Shown here piece after piece: positions 10,829 through 22,792 of a stretch of 64,000 nucleotides of DNA. Under the pieces are notes generated by a model. It did not search any database and was not told the origin of the DNA. It saw nothing but the letters and a program-made list of their open reading frames with translations. Location of the stretch: NCBI GenBank assembly GCA_947685225.1, contig CANTUV010000009.1, forward strand, positions 6,634,001 through 6,698,000, given 5' to 3'. Each line of letters begins with the position of its first letter. Positions within the stretch are counted from its first letter, which is position 1. The position numbers and the translations under genes were made by a program. Source of the stretch: Garcia nutans (Eukaryota; Streptophyta; Magnoliopsida; Malpighiales; Euphorbiaceae).

Positions 10829-12616
10829 TGTAACATCCGTAATTTTGCTAAAATAAAATTTAATTAAACTAAAATGAATAATTTGAAAAAGAAATAAAGA
10901 GTTAGAAGTGAGAAAAATGTATTTCATATGTTAAATATATGTGGAATATAAATGATATATAAAAGTTAAATATAAAGTCAAAGGTTAAATAATAAAAGTG
11001 AAAAATATTTAAAAATTTTCAAAAATAAATTAATTTTGGATGGAAGATAAAAATTTAGATTTAAAAATAAATAATTAATTAATTAATTAAAATATTAAAA
11101 TAATATATATATATATGGATGGAGATTAAAAGATGAAAAAAAAGCAAAAAATTGAAAAAAAAATTATTTCTTCATCTTCTTTCTAGAGGCTGGCTCCATT
11201 GATGAGTTAGGAGGAACTTTGCTTCTTCTATACGTCAAATTTTGAAGGATTTTTAAGTATTAAAGTGAGATTAGGTGGTTTTTTCACTCATTGGTAAATT
11301 TTCTTACCTTATTTTGAAGATTTATGGATATATATAATTATGTATGATTTGAGATTTTGAAAGAGTATGTTCTAATGTGTTATAAGGTTATGAAACATGT
11401 TATGTTGATAAGTAGGCAATGATTTCAAGGTTAGATTGAAGAAAATGTTAGGTTTAGTTGGGGTTTGGAAGAGGAAGAATGAGAATTAGGATTTTGGAAA
11501 GGGTTTTGATAAAGGATGCTTGTTCATTGAATTTCATTGTTTAGATCATATTTTAATATGATTTTAATGATGAAAATAAACTTAAATTACCATTTGGAAT
11601 TAGTTAGAATGAAGAATTAAAATTAAAAGAGGCTTATGGTAAAATGTTAAAATTTTGAAGGAAGTGTAATACATTATATTTTAATACTTGAAATGTGTTA
11701 AGATATACTATTTGAGACATAATTAAACTTAAAACTCAATTTGAAATTGGTTTAATTGAATTTTCAAAGTTAAATTGCATTAAGGCTAAGAAAAGGGGAG
11801 ATTGAAAGAATGTGCCTTAATTTATGTTTTATACTTTAAACACCTTAAAATGTGATTCTAATATATGGTATACATTCATATTTTTAATAGGTGTTGAGTA
11901 TATAGTTATTTCATCAACCTAGTGGTAAAGGGCATTAAGGAGTTTTGAGGTGGAGTAAAGTTTTGACTTTCTTTGTTTGAAAGATTTTAGTACATACTTT
12001 GGAATTGAATTTCATTGGTTTCATTGATTTTAAGCATGATACATTATATGTGTTGATTTTGGTATGTTCCTTGATCAATATGAATGTGTGTGTATGACAT
12101 TGTTTGAAATAACATTGTTTGATATGAATTTATTATGGCACAAAAAGTCATTTGAGAATGGCTAAATGTGATATTTATGCAAAATATGAAAAGTGTAAGC
12201 TGTGCATTAAAATGTGAAAGCGAGCTACATTAGTATTGTATGTGATGATGTTATGAAAAATGAGTAGAGAATATGAAAAAGAATGTAAAAAGTGAAATTT
12301 GAGGAAATATTATTGCATGTTACCTTATATAGAGTCTAATTCTAAAATATTATTGTTGGATTTTATTACACCTTCAATTGAGACACACTGGTAATACAGA
12401 TTTATTACGCATTCGAGTGAGATACACTAGTATCATAGATGAATGAGATTGCCCAAGATATTATTTCTATAACTAGACCCTTATATAAGGACTTTTAGGC
12501 CTAATATATGTGGATGATTGATATGTTGATTGAAATGTTTAATCATTGCTTGGCAAATGTGATTTAGTTCATCTATGGCATTGCATATAGAATATAATTT
12601 ATTCTATACCAAAGTA
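10829..12616 (+). mobile_element. Gypsy solo LTR, left part (interrupted by nested element)
   Basis: Starts TGTAACATCCGTAATTTTGC after the pentamer ATTAA (10824-10828). It matches, in reverse orientation, the 3' LTR of the nested element (12617-15289) over nearly its whole length, including the region with repeated GAGACACACTGG and GAGATACACTAG phrases near 12380-12430. It breaks off at AAGTA (12612-12616), where the nested element was inserted, and resumes at 21554. Its other end at 22214 is followed by the same ATTAA, so together the two pieces form a solo LTR of about 2,449 bp. Confidence 0.9.
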
Positions 12617-15289
12617 TGTAATACATTTATACTCTATATACATATAATATATATACCCGGTTTACATAAAATATGCATATATAATATAAAAATACCATGG
12701 TTTTCAGTCTTCCAGAATTCTATTTTTCAAAGAAAAATATTTGTAACTTGATATATAAAATAATCAACAAAAAAATATCTATTATTAATCATAAGTACCA
12801 AAAATACAAATTTTAAATAAAATTTCTAAAAAATATTTGCCAGAGTTTTATTTGTATTTCAGATAAATCTCAAATTCAAAGTTAAACAACCTGCAATAAA
12901 ACATACTCCCAAATATTTATTAAACACATACATTTCTCCAACATAGCCCAATGATTCAATCTACCAACATTTTATTAAAAACATATCCATCCATATATTT
13001 ATAAATATAAGTCCTATTTTTTTTTTCTTTCCAACATTTAACACAAAAGAAAGTCTTAATAATTTACATCATATACATGTTTGTAAATATAATGTACATA
13101 CTCAAATATGTTTCAAAAGTTTAAAGTGTATACATGATATGTAGGTGGCACTAGTCTGTGCCAGTTCTATGATCTTCACACAAAATTAACTATAACATAG
13201 TCCTGGTGTGATCTAGCAGCACTTTCTGGATTTGTCTTGTTACCTGCACGATAAAATTCATTTGTACTAAGCATTTCGTCTAGTGGTACTTACGTTGATA
13301 TAAAATAAATTACATTAAATAAACAATGCCATGAATGCACTATAATACAAATGTCACCTAACACGTATCAAAATTTATATAACATATTAATCATCCATAT
13401 ATATTGGGCCTAAAAATCCTTATATAACGGTCTAGTTCCAGAAATATTATCTTGGACTATCTCATTCATCTGTGACACCAGCGTGTCTCATCCGAAAGCA
13501 TAATAAGTATATGACACCAACATATATCATCCGAACGTGTAATGAATATATGACACCAACATGTCTCACCCGAAGGTATAAAAATCCAACAACAATAATC
13601 CGAAACTAGACTCTATATAAGGTGACATGCAAATAAATTTTCTCTTATTCCACATTTCTCATTCTTTTTTATAATTTTAAACCTTAAAACACATCATCAT
13701 CACATTCAAAACAAATGTGGCTTACCTCCACTTTTTAATGCATATTTGCACTTTTCATATTTTGCACACACATCACATTTAGCCATTTTTTAATGGCTTA
13801 TCATGCCATAATTAATATAAATCAAGCATTGTTACTTCAAATATTGTCATACACATACATTCACATTAGTCAAGTAACATATCACATTTATATAATGAAA
13901 TGTATTATGCTTAAAAATCAATGCAATTAACCACATTATAAACCAAAGTATGTACTACTTCTTTAAAGTAATAAATGGAGTTAAAACTCCACTCCACTTT
14001 CAATACACCTAAAAGTCCTTCACCAATACATTGATGAAATAATAACATACTCAACACCTATTGAAAATATGAATGAACATAATTAATTAATATCACATTT
14101 CTAGGTATTTAAAGCATAAAACATAAATCAAGGTACATTCCTACAGTTTTTTTCAACTTTTGCCATAATGCACTTTAACTTTGGAAAATCATTCCAACCA
14201 ATTTCAAATTGAGTCTTAAGCTTATATATGTCTCTAACATCACATTTAAACACATATTAAACAACAAAACTCTATTTAGGAGCACTCCCTTCAAAATCAC
14301 TAAAATGTGCCTAAACACACTTTAATATTAAAACTTCATTCTCAACATTTTTAAATTGATTTTAAAGCTTAAATATATCACAAAAATTATATTTTAACAC
14401 ATTCCAAGTATTAAAATATAATATTATACACTTCCATCACAATTCCAAAATTTTTGTCCTAAGCCACTTTGATTTTGGTTCTTTGTTATATCTAATTCCA
14501 AATGTCAATTTGAACTCATTTCCATTATTAAAACCATTAAACAACACAATTTAAATCATAAAACCAAATAAACATGCATACTTTAACCAACTTTTTTCAA
14601 AACCCTAAAATCACTTCTACTTCTTTTAAACTTGAACCAAACCCACCATTTTCTTTAATCCAACTTTAAAATTATTGCTAAATCATTAAAATAACTTCAT
14701 CTATACCCATTCTAACAATTATAACATACTCTTTCATAATCCCAAATCGAACATATTCATAGTTTTCCATAAAACTTGAAAATTTGGTAAGAAAGCTTAC
14801 CAATTGATGAAGCAATCGCCAATTTTCTCCTCAATCCTTGAAAACCCCTTCAAATCTTGGTGTTTGGAAGAGCAAATTTCACCCTTTTGGCTATGGTGGA
14901 GTTTGACTGGGAGAACAAGAAGAAAGAAGATGAGTTTTGATATTTTTTTTCTTTTCCTTCTTCTTTTAATTACTAACCATATACATATATTATTATAATA
15001 TTTTAATTAATTAATTAATTGTTTATTTTTAATTCCAAAATTCCATCTTCCATCCATAATTATTTTCTTTTTAAATTATTTAGTTAATTTTTAATTTTTA
15101 TAAATTATATTTACCATTTTTCTCTTTGACTTTACTATTCAAATTGACTTTTATATGTTTTATATATTTAATATATACATCACATATACATATCATATTT
15201 CTCTCTTCCAACTCTCCATTTATCTCTTAAATTATTGATTCTAACTTCATTAAGTTTTATTTTATTTTAGCAAATGTGCGGATATTACA
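12617..15289 (-). repeat. 3' LTR of nested gypsy element (2,673 bp)
   Basis: On the minus strand it starts TGTAATATCCGCAC and ends ATGTATTACA, giving a perfect 6-bp terminal inverted repeat TGTAAT/ATTACA. A near-tandem set of three phrases (ATGACACCAACATGTCTCACCC type) lies near 13470-13580. The purine-rich PPT abuts its start at 15291-15304. It is about 1,244 bp longer than the surviving 5' LTR. Confidence 0.88.
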
Positions 15290-15290
15290 A

Positions 15291-15304
15291 CTCTCTCCCC
15301 CTTA
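15291..15304 (-). promoter_or_regulatory. Polypurine tract of nested gypsy element
   Basis: On the minus strand the sequence AAGGGGGAGAGAG lies directly before the TGTAATATCC start of the 3' LTR, the expected place for the plus-strand priming site of reverse transcription. Confidence 0.8.
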
Positions 15305-16707
15305 AGTAATTTTGTCTTCGAAATTATTTGACATCAGCTCTGAAATAGCTAAGAATACTGACTCCACATCGTCTGTTCACTCTCCCATGTTACCTCCTCA
15401 GTGAAATTATTTCTCTAAAGAATTTTAACCAATGGCACCTTCTTGTTCCTCAACTCCTTCACTTTACGTGCCATGATCGCCACTAGTTTCTCTTCGTAGG
15501 TTAGATTCGGAATCACCTCAATAGACTCCACTAATAAGACATGAGATGGATCTGATCTATACCTCTGAAGAATAGAGACATGGAAGATATTATGAATCTT
15601 TTTCAGTTTAGGTGGCAACGCCAATCTACAGGCTACTAGTTCTACTCTCTCCAGTATCTCATACGGCCTAATGAAACGAGGACACAATTTTTCTTTCCGA
15701 CCAAATCTCAGAATCTTCATCTATGAAGACATCTTTAAGAATATCTTATCTCTGATACTGAACTCTATGCCTTTTCTATTCAAATCTGAATAGGATTTCC
15801 ATCTGTCAGAGGCTGTTTTCAATCTATCTCAAATTATTTTAATCTTTTTCTCTGTTTTCTTGATCAAATCGGGACCCACAAGCTTGCCTTCTCGTACTTT
15901 GTCCCAACACAACAGTGTCATGTACTTCCTGGCATATAAAGTTTCATAAGGAGCTATCCTAATACTAAACTGGAAGCTATTATTGTATACAAATTCAACT
16001 AGAGGTAAATGTCTATCCCAACTCCCAATAAATTTGATAGCATAGCTCCTTAACATGTCCTCTAATACATGTATCACCCTCTCAGATTGTCCATCTATCT
16101 ACAAATGAAAAGCAGTACTAAAATTTAATCGACTACCCGAAGCATCTTGTAGACTTTTCTAAAATCAATATGTGAACCTGGGATCTCGATCCGACACTAA
16201 TAAAACTGGAACTCCATGCAATCTTACTATCTTACTGATATACAGCTCAGCTAACCTATCAAGGGAGTAATACATCCTAACTAGAAGAAAATGAGTTGAC
16301 TTCATTGATCTGTCAATAATCACCTAGATTGCATCATACTTCCTCTAGGTTAGAGGCAATCCAGCCATAAAGTCCATAGTTACACGCTTCTACTTCCATT
16401 CAGGTACTGATAAAGGCTGTAACAACTGTGAAGAAATTTGATGTTCAGCCTTCACTCTTTGATAGGTGAGACATCTAAAAATAAACTCTGCTATGTCCCT
16501 CTTCATACGAGACCACTAATAATGCATTCTTAAATTCTGATACATCTTAGTACTATCATAGTGCATAGCATATGATTGATGTGCCTCCTCTAAAATCCTC
16601 TTCCTTAATTTTATATTGTCAGGAATACATAACTTATATCTATACCACACACTACCATAATCTCTCACAAGAAAATCTCTACTCTTCCCCTTTTGAAAAT
16701 CCTCCAC
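15305..16707 (-). pseudogene. Gypsy integrase with C-terminal chromodomain-like tail, degenerate
   Basis: Minus-strand pieces read in order. The N-terminal zinc region contains HQSYAMHYDSTKMYQNLR, then CLTYQRVKAEHQ, in which the last Cys of the CxxC pair appears to be Tyr. Next come MDFMAGLP, VSDRDPRFT and DGQSERVIHVLEDMLRSY, which keep the three acidic catalytic positions (D, D, E). The C-terminal piece at 15415-15720 carries RFIRPYEILERV and KIHNIFHVSILQRYRSDPSHV. It is followed by VKELRNKKVPLVKIL and then TWESEQTM, matching the start and end of the chromodomain found in Tekay-type elements. Several in-frame stops interrupt the frame. The chromodomain is thought to steer integration to heterochromatin. 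Confidence 0.85.
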
Positions 16708-16749
16708 AATCTTCTAGAGTTTCATATTTGAAGTCTGCATTTCTTTAAT

Positions 16750-17604
16750 ATGATCAATTAGTAATGGCATCACCTGCAACTAAGCCAATAAGAGTACCAT
16801 CATCACAAATCTCAAATATGGCATGCAATGCTCTTAACTCAATAAGCAACAATTGAGCATAGGTAGTCGACCTTGCCACTGACTTCTGACTCAAAACATC
16901 TGTAACTATATTTGCCTTGCCAGGGTGGTAGTCAATCAAGCAATCATAATCATTTATCAATTCTAGCCACCAACTTTGCCGAAGATTCAATTGCTTCTAA
17001 ACACCTAGATATTTCAAACTCTTGTGATCCGTATAAATAAAACACTTCTCTCTATACAAATGGTGTCTCCAAATCTTCAATGCAAATATAATGGATGCTA
17101 ACTCCAAATCATGAGTCGGATAGTTTAACTCATGAGGCTTCAACTGTCTAGAAGCATATGTAATAACTCTACCTTCCTACATCAACACACAATCCAAACC
17201 ACTATGTGACCCATTACTATATATCATATACGATTTGTCCTCTACAAGTAGAGTAAGAACTAGAGTTTTAGTCAATATATCTCTCAACTGCTCAAGATCG
17301 CCTGACATTAGTCTATCCACACAAACTTCACATCCTTCCAAAGTAATCTGGTGAGTGGTGAAGCTATCACAGAAAATCCTTTCAAAATTCGACGATAATA
17401 ACTTGCTAATCCCAAAAAAAATTTGATCTCAGTCACATTCTTCAGTGGACTCCAATTCAATATTGCCTCAATTTTACTCGAATCAACTTTAATACCCTCC
17501 GCTGAAATAACATGCCTGAGGAAAGTCGCTTGATCCAAACAAAATTCACACTTGGAAACTTGGCATACAACTGTTTCTCCCTTAAGGTTTGCAGCATAAT
17601 CCAT
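16750..17604 (-). pseudogene. Gypsy RNase H region, degenerate
   Basis: The piece at 17308-17604 reads SKIEAILNWSPLKNVTEIKFFLGLASYYRR and continues to SPLTRLLWKDVKFVW, the connection after the RT. Further on, the minus strand gives YASRQLKPHELNYPTHDLEL, FIYTDHKSLKYL and then, at 16754-16990, LINDYDCLIDYHPGKANIV followed by LSQKS. These are the conserved blocks of the retroelement RNase H. Stops and frame changes separate the blocks. Confidence 0.85.
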
Positions 17605-18300
17605 AAATGTTTGTCATGCTCTTCTTTATTGTGAGAGTATTCCAGGATATTATCGACGAACATTGCCACAAAATGATCCAAGTATGGCCTAAACGCCCGA
17701 TTCATCAAATCCATGAATGCAGTTGGTGCATTCATTAGCCCAAAAAGGCATTACTAAGAACCCATAATGGTCATACCTTGTGAGGAATGCCGTCATAGGC
17801 ACATCTGCATCCCTAATCCTCAGCTGATGATACCCCAATCTCAAATCAACCTTGGAAAAGATTGTAGCCCCCTTCAACTGATCAAAGAGATCATCAATAC
17901 GAGGCAATATGTATTTATTCTTGATGGTCACTTTATTCAACTGCTGATAATCAATGAACAACCTTAAAGTGCCATCCTTCTTCTTTATAAACAATACCGA
18001 TGCTTTCCATGGTGATACACTAGGGCGGATTAATATTTTATCAAGCATTTTCTGCAATTGCACTTTCAACTCCTTTAATTCAACAGGTATCATTCGATAA
18101 AGAGTAATAAAAATGAGATTGGTAACAAGCATCAAATCGATACCAAATTTCACCTCTCTCTCTTGAGGTAATCCTGATAAATCATCAGGGAACACATCTA
18201 AAAATTCTGCTATTATAGGTCTACTATCCAATTGAGATCCCACTACCTCGATATCTGTAACATGAGCCAAATATGCCTCACACTCCTTTCGGGATCATCC
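17600..18300 (-). pseudogene. Gypsy reverse transcriptase, degenerate
   Basis: The longest open stretch (17689-18270) contains FPDDLSGLPQEREVKFGIDL, SPWKASVLFIKKKDGTLRLF, IDYQQLNKVTIKNKYILPRI, KVDLRLGYHQLRI and FLVMPF. A frame change follows FLVMPF; the frame resumes with NAPTAFMDLMNRAFRPYLD and then VAMFVDNILEYS. The catalytic YxDD box therefore reads FVDN, with the second Asp replaced by Asn, which would by itself inactivate the enzyme. Confidence 0.88.
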
Positions 18301-18399
18301 TCCTAGTTGACATAGCTAAAACAAAATGGATACAAGGTGTCTCTGCTCACCATATACCATAACATCTTTTCCATCATGTATTTTTAAAGTAACATATTT

Positions 18400-18669
18400 C
18401 TATTGACAGTCTACTATAGCCCCATGTATGAATAACCAGTCCATACCCAGAATCACATCATATTCCCTATAGGGCATCTCAATCAGATCATCGAAAAACT
18501 CATCATCCTGAATAAAAATTGAACTATCTCGGTGTATCATACTAACTACTACACTATGCCCTAAATGATTAGTCACTAGCACATCAAACCCTAATGACTC
18601 AGAATGCATATCACTAATAGGCAGGATGGATGTACTGATGTATGAATACGTCGATCCAAGGTCAATCAA
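18400..18669 (-). pseudogene. Gypsy aspartic protease (retropepsin-like), degenerate
   Basis: Reads IDLGSTYSYIS at its start, where Tekay-type proteases usually have D-S-G-S-T-H. Later it has VILGMDWLFIHGAIVDC, the conserved ILGMDWL block that leads into the pol region. The 89-codon frame is open, but the active-site DSG appears as DLG. It sits between gag and RT in the expected order. Confidence 0.82.
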
Positions 18670-18689
18670 TGCATGAATAGAAATACCGA

Positions 18690-19960
18690 GTAAAGAGAAT
18701 GTACCAACTACAACATCAGAAGCACTCGGCTGTCGCTATATCACATATACTCTCTGTGATGACCCTACCTGCTCTGGTCTACTAGTCCCTCTTGTGGATC
18801 CCCTTCTCTTACTGGATCCAAATCTGCCACCCTTACCACCTTTGCCACCTCGACCCCCTCTATCACTGGTCTGGAAATTGTTGTCTCAGTTTATCTATCC
18901 ACTGGTGGCTTTAGACAATCTCTGATAAAATAGTCATAAGACCCACATCTAAAACAACCAGCTGACGATGAACTAATATCCCAACAAATATCCCTGTGAA
19001 TCTGACCACACTGGGCACAAGTGGGTGGAGGAGATCTTTGAGTAACTGTGGTCGGAGTACTGGCCACTGAAGCAGCAAATCCCTGTCTCTACCTCTGCTG
19101 TTGAGACCTCCTTCCAGGCTACCCCTGGCCTCTACCAGACCTCTGTGAAAAACTCCCTCGGCCTCTCTTTGACGATGAATACCCTGCCTCAAGCTGTGGT
19201 ATCCTATCTCTACTCTCTACTCTGGCTGCAACTGCAATCCCTTGAGCCTTCTTCACATTTTTAGTAGCAGACACCAATCGGAAGAAATTCTCACACTAAC
19301 TTCCAGCCACCTGGCACATAATCGATGCCCTCAGGCCCTCCTTAAATATTTGATATCTATCAATCTCATCAGACACAATCCCTCCTGCATACTTACTCAG
19401 CCGGATAAAATCTTTCTCATAATCTGCCATTGTCTTTGTTTCTTACTTTAAACTTAAAAACTCTTTCTTCTTAGCATCTTTATACTTCCGAGGAGTATAT
19501 TTCTTATCAAACTCCTACAAAAAATCATCATATGTCAACACCAGAGGATCATTCATGGCATGAAAAACTTTCTTCCACTAATCATAAGTGTCCCCATGTA
19601 GAAGAGACATGACATAATCAAACTTCTCTTATACACTAGCATGTAACTGGATAAATATCCTCTGAACTCTATCCAGTTACTGCTCTGCTACAGCTGAATC
19701 TGTAATGCCAAAGAAATTTGTACCTTTAAATTTTCATAGGTCAGTAGCTACTGTGTCAGCGACGGCGGCTGCAATTGTACTGGAGCTTATAGTAACAATT
19801 TCACCATATGTTGCACCTACCCTGGCGGAACCTTCTCAACTGCTGGTCTAGCTGGAATTGATACCTCCCTAGCAATTTTAGCACTAGATCTAACATCACC
19901 CTCTCCAAGATCACTACTCTTGGTGCTCCCCTCACCAGACTCATACGTCTGAGATGCCAT
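18690..19960 (-). pseudogene. Gypsy gag with zinc knuckle, degenerate
   Basis: A start codon at 19958-19960 opens MASQTYESGEGSTKSSDLGE on the minus strand, followed by a stop after about 49 codons. A gag-like tract continues with many stops. Near 18925-18965 the frame reads GCFRCGSYDYFIRDC, a CCHC zinc knuckle (C-x2-C-x4-H-x4-C) with the His replaced by Tyr. An R/G/Q-rich linker flanks it. Gag would form the virus-like particle; this copy cannot be translated whole. Confidence 0.75.
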
Positions 19961-20121
19961 GTCCACTTATGTCTATAAATGCATAAAGAATCGCCACATC
20001 AGAGATTAGATAAAAATGTCAATGCTTATGCATGTATGACATATTGCAATCACATTTAAAACCTCATTTTCTCTCTCCAAAAATCCACCTAGGTTAAGAA
20101 CCTCAAACATATTGCAATATG

Positions 20122-21548
20122 TCACATTGGTCAAGTAACATATCACATTTATATAATGAAATGTATTATACTTAAAAATCAATGCAATTAACCATATTAT
20201 AAACCAAAATATGTACTAACCTCTTTAAAGCAATAAATGGAGTTAAAACTCCACTCCACTTTTAACACACCCAAAATTTTTTCACCACTAGGTTGATAAA
20301 ATAACAATCTACTCAACACCTATTAAAAATGTGAATGAACATAAACAAATAATATCACATTTCTAGGTGTTTAAAGCATAAAATATAAATTAAGGCACAT
20401 TCCTATAATTTTTTTGCAAGTTTTTCCATAATGGACTTTAAATTTGGAAAATTATTCCAACCAATTTCAAATTTAGTCTTAAGCTTATATATGTCTCTAA
20501 CATCACATTTAAACACATGTTAAACAATAGAACTCCATTTAGGAGCACTCCATTCAAAATCACTAAAATATGTCTAAACACACTTTAATATTAAAACTTC
20601 ATTTTTAACATTTTCAAATTAATTTTAAAGCTTAAATATATCACAAACATTATATTTAACATATTTTGAGCATTAAAATATAATGTTATACACTTCTATC
20701 ACAATTCTAAAATTTTTGTCCTAAGCCACTTTGATCTTGGTTCTTCATTATATCCAATTCCAAATGTCAATTCGAAGTCATTTCCATCATTAAACCCATT
20801 AAACAATACAAATTAAATTATAAAACCAAATAAACATACATACTTTAACCAACTTCTTCAAAAACTCCAAAATCACTTATACTTCTTTTAAAATCTAACC
20901 AAACCCATCCTTTTCTTTAATCTAACTTTAAAATCATTGCTAACTCATCAAAATAACTTCGTCCATACCATTCCAACAATTATAACATACTCTTTCATAA
21001 ACCCAAATCAAATATATTCATAGTTTTTTATAAAACTTGAAATTTTGGTAAGAAAGGTTCCCAATTGATAAAGCAACCACCAATTTCGCTTCAATCCTTG
21101 AAAAACCCTTCAAATCTTGGTGTTTGGAAGAGCAAATTTCCCCTTCTTGGTTATGGTGGAGTTCGGCTAGGAGAAGAAGAAGAAGGAAAATGAGTTTTTG
21201 ATATTTTTGACTTTTCTTTCTTCTTTTAATTACTAACCATATATATTATTATTATAATATTTAAATTAATTAATTATTATTTATTTTTAATTTTAAAATT
21301 CCATCTTTCATCTATAATTATTTTCTTTTTAAATTTTTTAATTAATTTTTAATTTTTAGTATATTTACTATTTTTTCTTTTGACTTTACTATTCATGTTG
21401 ACTTTTTATATATTTTATATATTTAACATATACATCACATATACATATCATATTTCTCTCTTCCAACTCTCCATTTATCTCCTAAATTACTGATTCTAGC
21501 TTCATTAAGTTTTATTTTTTTTATTTTAGCAAATGTGCAGATATTGCA
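20122..21548 (-). repeat. 5' LTR of nested gypsy element, truncated (1,427 bp)
   Basis: On the minus strand it begins TGCAATATCTGCAC and is collinear with 13861-15289 of the 3' LTR (1,429 bp). The remaining 1,244 bp of the LTR and the primer binding site are missing, and the sequence passes at 20121 straight into the gag leader. This is an internal deletion after insertion. Confidence 0.88.
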
Positions 21549-21553
21549 AAGTA

Positions 21554-22214
21554 TATACCACTAGACTTTTTACTTAGAATGATTGAAATTCATCGTGTAT
21601 GTGACAGGGTTGATTCGGAGGATCCAGAGGGAGACCTAGTCAGGTCCAGGTGTTTGATTTTTGCATTTGAAGTTGTTTTGGAAGCTATCACAGACCACAA
21701 CTAGTCGCACTTCATGTAATTACTTTAAACTTTGTGAAAATTATTTAAAGTTTGTACATCATGGTAGTAAACATGTATATAATGTATATTTAAAAGCTTT
21801 TAGGACAAATATGTGCATTTGGTTTACTTTTATATATTTTACTATATAAAATATATGCTTGAGAATTGGAGTGGTTTTGAAGAATATGGAAGTTTTGCAT
21901 GATTTTAGAATATTGGGAGTGTTTGTTTGCTCGCAAGTTATGTGAATTGATTTTTGAAAAATGTCCAAATTACAAACAAAAATTTTGCAAATTTTTTCTA
22001 ATGATTTTTATTTAATATATGTTTTTTAGCTCTTAAATTTATTAATAAGTATTTTTACTTGTTATTGAAAGTTCTTTTTGTGTTTTAAAGTATTTTCTTA
22101 TAAATATGAAAATTTTGGAAAGACTAAAAATTATGGCATTCTTATATATTGTGTGTGTATCTTACATATTTCGGATATATGTATTATATATATATGAGAT
22201 ATAAGAGTGTTGCA
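21554..22214 (+). mobile_element. Gypsy solo LTR, right part
   Basis: Continuation of the plus-strand LTR interrupted at 12616. It begins TATACCACTAGAC, matches the reverse complement of the 3' LTR (for example TTTTACTTAGAATG and GACTAAAAATTATGGCATTC) and ends GTGTTGCA at 22214. It is followed by ATTAA at 22215-22219, the same pentamer as at 10824-10828. The open frames in this part are chance frames in the LTR. Confidence 0.88.
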
Positions 22215-22219
22215 ATTAA

Positions 22220-22769
22220 ATTAAAAATATAATTATATATTTTTTGAAATAATATATATATATATTTAATAGTGAGTAAAACCTGTAAATTGTAGAAATT
22301 AATTGATATTTAATTTAACAATTTAGATTTTAGTTTTAATTATTAATATTAAATTTTAAACCAATACTTAATAAATACTTATTAGTTGCCGAGCAAGTAC
22401 TAAATAGAACTTATAATACAATTATTTGTACTTTGGATATTATAATAGTGAAATTAAATATACATAGAACAAGTTACTTAGCAAAATTGATTGATTTAAT
22501 TTAGAATAAATATTTTATTAATAATCAATTGTTATTTAGTTAATAATACAAAATATTTCATTAATAAATTAAGGGCCAAAAATAAAATAATGAATATTAA
22601 TTCATTACGTACAAGGATTTGTGTTATAAAATTATATTGATTTATTATTTATTATTTAATATATGTTTATAATTAAATGATTTTACAATTTAACTATACA
22701 ATAAAGTGAAAATATAAATATACATAAAAATATATTAATGTTTTAAAATTATATATACTTATAAGTACA
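22220..22769. other. AT-rich spacer, no gene
   Basis: AT-rich sequence between the solo LTR and the LINE. No gene, RNA or repeat with clear structure was recognised. Confidence 0.4.
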
Positions 22770-22792
22770 GATTTCGTTTCGAGAATGCTTGG

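Larger units (their letters stand above)
12617..21548 (-). mobile_element. Tekay-like Ty3/gypsy chromovirus retrotransposon, nested and degenerate
   Basis: An 8,932-bp minus-strand element flanked by the exact target duplication AAGTA at 12612-12616 and 21549-21553. The 3' LTR is at 12617-15289 and a shortened 5' LTR at 20122-21548. Between them, on the minus strand, are gag with a zinc knuckle, protease, RT, RNase H, integrase and a chromodomain-like tail, in the order of Tekay/Del chromoviruses. All coding parts carry stops or frameshifts and the primer binding site is missing, so it is inactive. It is inserted in inverse orientation into a solo LTR of the same family. Confidence 0.9.
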
